From the NCBI GenBank assembly GCA_033032865.1, contig JAWHQI010000258.1, positions 558,001-622,000 of the forward strand: a stretch of DNA of 64,000 nt. Direction: 5' to 3'. Shown piece by piece: positions 58,070 to 64,000 of this stretch. The notes under the pieces are model-generated. The model worked only from the letters and a program-made list of their open reading frames with translations, was not told the origin of the DNA and made no database searches. Every line of letters starts with the position of its first letter. The first letter of the stretch is position 1. The translations under genes were made by a program, and so were the position numbers. The stretch comes from Dactylorhiza incarnata. Taxonomy: Eukaryota; Streptophyta; Magnoliopsida; Asparagales; Orchidaceae.

Positions 58070-58430
58070 CAAACCTCAAACTCCTTCCATCTCCAAGCCG
58101 CCACTCTATCCTCGACGCCACTGCCAAAAGTCTCGCCGGATTCCAACATCCACTTCCAATCAATCTCAGGTTGTTCCGCCGAGTCCTAGCTCAACAATTC
58201 CTGCTTCCGTCATCCACAGCACTGTTGACAGCCTCAGCTACCTCCAGCTCCATGTTTCCCGCCGCCTAGAATCCTTGATTCCTCCCCTCCGACAGACGGC
58301 CCTCTCTCGTCTTCCTCACGTCCAACTAGCCACCAAATATACCTCCCACGATTACTTCCCTCGCCTGACTCCCCTTCCTAGAGGTCTTAATAAGCCTGAT
58401 TGTTCTCTATATACCGAGACTTAGGTCACT
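58070..58430 (+). other. coding-like stretch, origin unknown
   Basis: One plus-strand frame reads through IPASVIHSTVDSLSYLQLHV and SRRLESLIPPLRQTALSRLP to HDYFPRLTPLPRG with plant-like composition, and lies next to a CT-rich leader. No family was recognised. It could be the first exon of a captured host gene or chance; no splice or start evidence decides. Confidence 0.25.
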
Positions 58431-59077
58431 GATTTGCAGGTTTCAGCGCAACATTCACGGCACTGTGGTATTCCTCTCAACTTTCTCTCGCTCGTGTTAT
58501 GCCAGTACAATAATATGCTTAATTTTATTTGGTTAATAATTTCAGCTCTTGCTTGCCCAAAATTATCGTTCACCCATTTGCAGTTAATTTCAAAAATCTA
58601 TGTTGTTCTTCACTTTATTCATGCATGTGGAATATTATGTCTTATGCAATATTCGTTTGGATGTTAGCTCGTGTTTAGTTTTACGAACCCTAAGGTAATC
58701 ATCACTTTTAATCATTCGACGTGTCGGACTTCGCCGCTTAACTTAAAAAGTCCCAAATTTATTAGTTAATATCAAATCCATATTTTTCGGGTTACATCAA
58801 AGAGGAGTTGCGAGACCGAGGTTGAGTACGAGCAGCGAGAGCTTGAGGCAAAGAAGCTGCGAGAGCGAGTGGCGAGACCATGGGCAGTCAGGGCAGATGA
58901 GCTGCGAAAAACTGCGGTCCCGAGAACCTATAAAAGGCGGGTGGGCAGGTTTTAATTGGAGAGTCGAGAATCAACAGGGTGCTGCGAGTATCCTAGATAG
59001 GAGGGGTGAGTACCCAAATAGAGACAGAAAAAAATGAGAAGTCAGTCGTCGAAAGTCTTCCAATTTGGACCTGTGTG

Positions 59078-59516
59078 GCTCTGATACCATGTAGAAACAC
59101 AATATACAAAAAGAAAATGATTTATTTCTTTTCTTCTTAACTAGACAATACAAGGATTTGTACATGAATATATAGGGAGGAGTGGTAACTAAACTACAAA
59201 CCAAGGTGTGGGACTAATCTACATGCCAACAACGGGCCTTAACATGAGCTTTTTAAATGTGGTAAGTCAAGTTTTCTACAACTGCAAAGGCTTTTAGTCT
59301 TCCCGGTACAAGAATAATTTGCATTACTCTATAAGCTTCTGCATGACTCCAACGTCTACATATTTCTGAAATCCTGTCATATTAAAAATTCTATCCGCTT
59401 TTCTTTAGACTTTCCCCATTAAGTGGTCAAAAATATGTCAAATACAAGTCAAACTTAAAATTTATGACATCAACCTCTAGATTCGAAAAGATATATTGTG
59501 CCACAGTTTCCCAACA
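59078..59516 (-). repeat. copia 5' LTR with primer site
   Basis: On the minus strand the LTR runs from TGTTGGGAAACTGTGG (59516) to TGTTTCTACA (59090), 427 bp. It is followed by TGGTATCAGAGCC (opposite 59077-59089), an initiator-Met primer site. Only about 280 bp of interior lies to the left; the rest is missing. A solo-like or truncated element. Confidence 0.75.
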
Positions 59517-59775
59517 CCTTGAGTTGTTTTTACCGTTCGAACAGATTCTCTACATCAGTTCAAAGTAAATTCTCATAAAAATTATTAATCTATATGTGCA
59601 ACAGGTAAAGGTTTCCTATTTTTTCATAATAAATAGTGCGAACAATGATCATGTAGTGAACCAAAAATGATTAAAAATAGAAACAAATAGATTTGCTTAT
59701 GTTGTTCTATTCAGAGATTTATTCAATAATCAACATATAATGACATGGATGAAAGAAGAAAGTAAAACAACTAAC

Positions 59776-60656
59776 GGATATCTAGCATCCCCTGCTTTTC
59801 CAGCATATGCAACGGATTGACGTGTCTTTCTGAGATCCGCTATTAATTGAAGAGGATTTGTTCTTCTCAGAGTGGCAACGATTCCTGCTGTCCTCTCTGC
59901 CCTCTTATAGGGATGGCACCAATGACCAGTAGAAAATGCCCTGTTTAGACCATTGGTGATTATGGAAGAATCCAAGTATCTTTCAATTAAATGTAGTTCA
60001 TCGCTTCCATTCAAATCTCTCTGCATAGCTTTAACCATACGCCGCTCAACATGTCTCACGTGTGCCCACAGCTCTCTTGAAAGTAGCTTGCCAGCTAATT
60101 CTAGCCTTTTATTCCTAAAATCATCCTTGTTATCACACTTTCTCTTACCCATATATGCAAAAAGAAGGCATTTTGTCATGTAACCAAGGAAGAGAGCTTT
60201 TTGCCGCAATCCAGTGATGCCCGGAAACAGAAATTTATCAATATACTCATCAAAAGATTCAGTTGGTGGGAATTTAGCATCCTTAATGAGTTTATTTACA
60301 AACTCGCGAGCTTTATCACCTCTACGGAATCCCTCACATACCTCGTCAGCATCCCTAATTGTCACCAATATCATATTTACCACATCAGTACTAGGGGCAT
60401 CAAGATCTATCATCTCAAAAACTTCCTTATCAGAAGAGACTCCAAGGGCAAAAAACATGATCCAGATCGGCATTGTAGCATATAAAAAATACAAACTGAT
60501 CATTTTTCCTCCACTGTTGCCTTCGGCTTTAGTAGATTCGAGCAGTTTAATATAAACTCTTCTCCTTTTAATTTCAGACATATATTGTGTTGTCCAGCAA
60601 GGTTTATCTGTGATCCAGAGTCGTGAAATACACCTCTGTTCTTGAGCAATGAAGGT
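59776..60656 (-). CDS. NRPD2: NRPD2/NRPE2 exon, protrusion, lobe and fork
   Basis: 881 bp, visible residues 1-293 plus two bases of residue 294. After acceptor ATGCAG it begins TFIAQEQRCISRLWI, so the preceding exon should end with the conserved GxKxxxG-type segment. It contains IWIMFFALGVSSDKEVFEMI, FPPTESFDEYIDKFLFPGIT, the basic block NKRLELAGKLLSRELWAHVR and ITNGLNRAFSTGHWCHP. It ends KAGDARYP before donor GTTAGT. The FSTGHW fork sequence and GVSSDKE match the Pol IV/V second subunit. The upstream ATG at 60662 is intronic. About 200 N-terminal residues are expected further right and were not found up to 64000. Confidence 0.96.
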
Positions 60657-60707
60657 CTGCATGATAGAAGAAAAAAGGAAATTTAATACAATATTAAAGG
60701 TTCAACT

Positions 60708-61946
60708 TGTAACATCCGTAATTTAATATGACATAATACATAGTTAGATGAACAAATTATTTCTCGTATAGTAAGAGAATATCTGTAATATTATGAGATC
60801 ATATACATTTAGACTTTAATGTGTAACATGATAAGAAATACTGAACTCATATGAAATTCGTGAATTTTGTACAGTACATGTAACCACGTATTCCTTTATA
60901 CGTGCATATAATACTATCCACCAGAATAAGCATACGAGGCGATTCTTTAGCGTGAAATACGACTTACGATATTCAGATGATTAAATATGAAATCCAACAG
61001 TTAATGAAAAATAATTAGGAGGCACGATTGAGAATTTCTCTCGTGATAGATAGGGCACATTATCTTACTCATAGGGCGTAGTAGACCCTATGAGCCTCAA
61101 TTTTAGGGAGACGGCTCTCCATTTATAAGATTAGTAGATGCGAGTCTGTGTCCGTGAGACACTAGAATCCTTGCGTTCATTAGTTGGGAATCGTATCGTT
61201 AGAACGCGCATAAGAAGCTACTCCACCTAAAACATGAAAAATGATAAGCATAAGGCAGTTAGAACTCAAGTATATGTCGAAAGGTAGAAAAATCTATATA
61301 GTTCAATATTTTCAGAACTTGAATAAAAATGAATGATATGATTATACTAGAACAGATGTCACTTTTTCCAAATTCTATTTAGAAAAGCGTGCATAGTGTA
61401 ACAGCAAATATTTTTCTATAGCATAAAAATATTGTTTTTAAAAAGCATGTACACTTGTTTCTTCAAATATTTTAGTGTCACTAAGAAGAATGGTCTTTCT
61501 TACTCTCCAGATGGGCTGACCTATTTTTGGGCTTTTTATTACAGAGGTCACAGGTGAGGTGTTGCGCCTAGGATAAGCAGTTGTGGATCTCCATATTTAT
61601 AACTTGTTTCTCGTTCAGTTATTTTTCTTCCAGTTGTTGCATTACTTCTCTTTCAGAAACTCAGTGTAATGTTACTGTTTAAGATTTTAATGTTTCAGAC
61701 ATTATTCAGCTTATAAGTATTTCAGATGATCAGTTCATTTCATTTCTAGTTGGCTCTGTGAAATCAGATTTTTGAGGTACACTTTTACCCTTAGCTTCTT
61801 TTATTACTTCCGTTGTAAGTACTCCTTTAGCATTTTTTCTTTTATGTCTGCTATGTACCAATTTTATTACCGTTACATCGTTTGCTCTTTATCACAGGAC
61901 CAGGCCGGACTGCTGATTCGTGGTAAAACTAAGTTGGGGTATTACA
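60708..61946 (+). mobile_element. solo gypsy-type LTR with perfect 5-bp TSD
   Basis: 1239 bp from TGTAACATCCG to GGGGTATTACA, with TGTAA/TTACA terminal inverted repeats. Flanked by CAACT at 60703-60707 and 61947-61951. No internal sequence remains. Confidence 0.88.
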
Positions 61947-61976
61947 CAACTTGATGTCAGTTCAAAATATTCCTCC

Positions 61977-62171
61977 TGTGAAGTATTAGAAGAAGAAAAA
62001 AAGCAGCCCGGTGCACAAAGCATCCCCGCATAGCGAGGGTCCGGGGAAGGGTCCCACCACAAGGGTGAAATGTAGGCAAACCTTACCCGCATTTTTGCAA
62101 GAGGCTACTTCCAGGACTCGCACCCGTGACCTCAAGGACACATGGCAACACCTCAATGTGAAGTATTAGAA
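61977..62171 (-). mobile_element. Au-type SINE with 15-bp TSD, 5' truncated
   Basis: On the minus strand the body (62156 to 61992) contains the B box GAGGTCACGGGTGCGAGTCC, then AGCCTCTTGCAAAAATGCGG, ACCCTTGTGGTGGGACCC, TTCCCCGGACCC and CACCGGGCTGC with a short T tail. That is the order of the widespread plant Au SINE. TGTGAAGTATTAGAA flanks it at 61977-61991 and 62157-62171. The A-box end is missing, consistent with LINE-mediated insertion that stopped early. Confidence 0.93.
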
Positions 62172-64000
62172 TACTGAAGCAAAATTAACGATCAAATCAA
62201 AGTTGCAATTGGGCATTAATAGAAAATTAGCTGCATTTTCTTAACAGCGTCCAAGCATGTTGATATGCCTACATTTTCTATATTTAACCTTTGAAGTAGG
62301 ACTTTACTATACTCTAGTCTGTAGCCCTGATTTTCAGAATACCACAATTCACTTCTACTCTTTATATCATTATTGTCTCTATTATTTTGTTGTCTCGCGT
62401 ATAAGATTGAAGACGGAGACACATGAACTATATGTACTTTTCTCTTTAGCTCATCATCAAAATAGCTACAACAGTACAACTTGTTAAATATTATCTAAAG
62501 AAAAGTTTGAAACTTTCTATGCTATTATAAAAGCCAAAACAGAATTGTGTTGTAACATTTTAGGTTTTCTCATTTCCCCATCATCTCAAACTATTATCTA
62601 GTCAATCTCATGTGCAGCCAAAAAAAAATTTTAAAAATATTATAATATTCAAACTAAATTATAATAATTAGTAAGTTGGACAAAAATTAGTAGAACAAAA
62701 AATAATAATAGGTCAAAACTAAATAAATAAATAACATTAAAAATAAAAATAAAAAACTTTTGAATTGGAAGAGAAAGTGTGGCGGCTGAAAAGTAGTGTT
62801 GTCATCAAGCGCTGCATATTATGTTGTGACCAGAGTGTCGTTATTATCAATACGGATAATTTCGCCAACAGAAAATTATGCATGGGCACATAGTTGTCGT
62901 TATTATCAAATTCCATTTATATTCTTTTCTTCCTTCTTCAATTTCTTCCTCCATTGATTTTTGAATGATTAGATTCTTCAACTTTGTTTTAATTTTCTGC
63001 ATCTCAACTGTCAGTCAACTAGATTTTACATTCACACATTTTTGAGAAAACCTTCTTTTATCTATATTACCATAAACCCTGACTTGCTCATCATATTGTA
63101 TTGTTCTTTGTTATTGATACTTGATCATATATGTTTAAATTTTATAATAATGTTATGTGCCGCTGCCATAGATGTTGTTTACTATTTTATACTTTGTAAT
63201 TGTTTATGTATTAAAGTTTCAGGTATCTATAAATTGTTATATGTATGGCTGTATGCTTCAATTAACTAAAAGCGCAATGGTTCAAAACATAAATACCCCT
63301 TTGTCTTGTCTTGCGCTTTACGTATTGACAGTCTTAACTATATGAAAATTCTTCTTTATTTCATCATAGTCTAAGTTGATGTTTTGTTAAAATTCAACTA
63401 AAATAATTTGAAATTTGACATATTTAGAGACCTCCAGTGCATGTAAACCATGACCACCTACATTCAAAGTGGTCTAGTCACAATTACTCTACCAAGCTCA
63501 GATACATAACTTGCTTCAAGACACGGCAGTAATCTAATTATTCTAGCAAACAATTTCTATTTTATGAACCTTTTTTGCATGGATGTCACTAAAAAATAGT
63601 ATAATCATCCTTTATTTGTTCTTTAGGGGTGTTACTCTTCCTTAGGCTAATCTTGTTTTTTTAATATAAATGAATATTCTTTAAATTATTCAAGTAAACC
63701 TGTTTCTTAGCCCAATTTGACTCCTTACTCGCATCCGTATTCTCTTACCTCAAATTATTTTTTATTGGAATACAAGAATAAGGAAACTCCGTGCATCTAC
63801 AAACTATATGCAGTTTTTTTTCTTTAGCTCATTGTCAAAAGTTGTTACAACTAGTTAAAAATCATCACAAAACTTAAACTTATCTCACATTACAGGTCTT
63901 CCCATCATGTTAGGAATGTCAACTTGGTGTAACAGGGCACGATGTTGACTTCGGGTCATACCATGGTCAGGGGATCAAGGCGAAGAAGTGGAGGTGGAGG

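Larger units (their letters stand above)
51766..59775 (-). other. NRPD2 intron, about 8.0 kb
   Basis: Bounded by donor GTTAGT (59775) and acceptor TGTAG (51766). It contains a gene-like region, a TRIM-like element, a GA microsatellite, a short coding-like stretch and a copia LTR, listed separately. Other parts, such as 51770-52560, show nothing recognised. Confidence 0.88.
60657..64000 (-). other. upstream NRPD2 intron, open at the window edge
   Basis: The acceptor for exon 59776-60656 is at 60657-60659. No minus-strand coding block for the NRPD2 N-terminus is visible up to 64000, so this intron probably exceeds 3.3 kb. It holds a solo LTR and a SINE, listed separately. Positions 62180-64000 are AT-rich with no recognised feature. 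Confidence 0.7.

Noticed and set aside
11193..60656. Pol II subunit RPB2 (NRPB2) instead of NRPD2
   Set aside because: The GVSSDKE, KLKHTEKG and GICLKFDTEV segments fit the Pol IV/V subunit; all polymerase beta subunits share the other motifs.
60660..64000. N-terminal exons of NRPD2
   Set aside because: No minus-strand frame here matches the expected protrusion-domain blocks. The frame at 62216-62479 and the weak IPNMMGRPV-like reading near 63900 are not convincing.

Overview
The window is nuclear DNA from a flowering plant, most likely a eudicot. The evidence is a plant-specific RNA polymerase IV/V gene with spliceosomal introns, plant Ty1/copia and Ty3/gypsy families with tRNA-iMet or tRNA-Asp primer sites, hAT and Harbinger-type transposons, an Au-type SINE and many AT-rich stretches. 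There are no bacterial-type genes, CRISPR arrays or operons.

The only clear host gene runs through almost the whole window on the minus strand. Five exons (59776-60656, 51474-51765, 26569-27513, 19585-19856, 11193-11691) join with intact splice sites and frame into 962 codons plus a stop. They encode the C-terminal four fifths or so of NRPD2/NRPE2, the second-largest subunit shared by Pol IV and Pol V in RNA-directed DNA methylation. The N-terminal exons were not found and probably lie beyond position 64000. The four introns in view are about 7.9, 6.7, 24.0 and 8.0 kb, 46.6 kb in all against 2.9 kb of coding sequence. Nearly everything else in the window is transposon sequence inside those introns or flanking the gene.

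Layout: 1-1190, AT-rich DNA with a tRNA-like fragment. 1191-8246, a nearly intact copia element (minus strand) with 1.2-kb LTRs. 8247-9990, a decayed chromovirus. 10.9-11.7 kb, the 3' end of NRPD2. 11.9-13.7 kb, a Harbinger-like MYB/SANT remnant. 13.9-17.2 kb, a non-autonomous LTR element with a double zinc-knuckle ORF. 17.3-18.7 kb, copia debris. 19.6 kb, exon. 20.8-22.2 kb, a copia LTR full of 21-bp repeats. 22.2-25.8 kb, a gypsy element (minus strand). 25.9-26.2 kb, a foldback MITE. 26.6-27.5 kb, exon. 28.8-40.1 kb, a copia element carrying two gypsy elements, one of which in turn holds a solo LTR with a target-site duplication (TSD) and a 1.9-kb palindrome of SINE-like units. 41.0-41.4 kb, a SINE-like unit containing a 5S rRNA segment. 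41.8-46.7 kb, a gypsy element with perfect 5-bp TSDs, split by a hAT transposase pseudogene. 46.9-50 kb, gypsy fragments split by a non-autonomous hAT with an 8-bp TSD. 51.5 kb, exon. 52.6-54.6 kb, a gene-like but unrecognised region. 55.0-56.9 kb, a TRIM-like element. 59.1-59.5 kb, a copia LTR. 59.8-60.7 kb, exon. 60.7-61.9 kb, a solo gypsy LTR with TSDs. 62 kb, an Au SINE.

Two observations stand out. A near-2-kb inverted repeat, able to fold into a long hairpin, lies in the largest intron of a gene that itself serves the small-RNA silencing pathway. And a SINE-like family has a member that combines a tRNA-like head with the 5S rRNA internal promoter.
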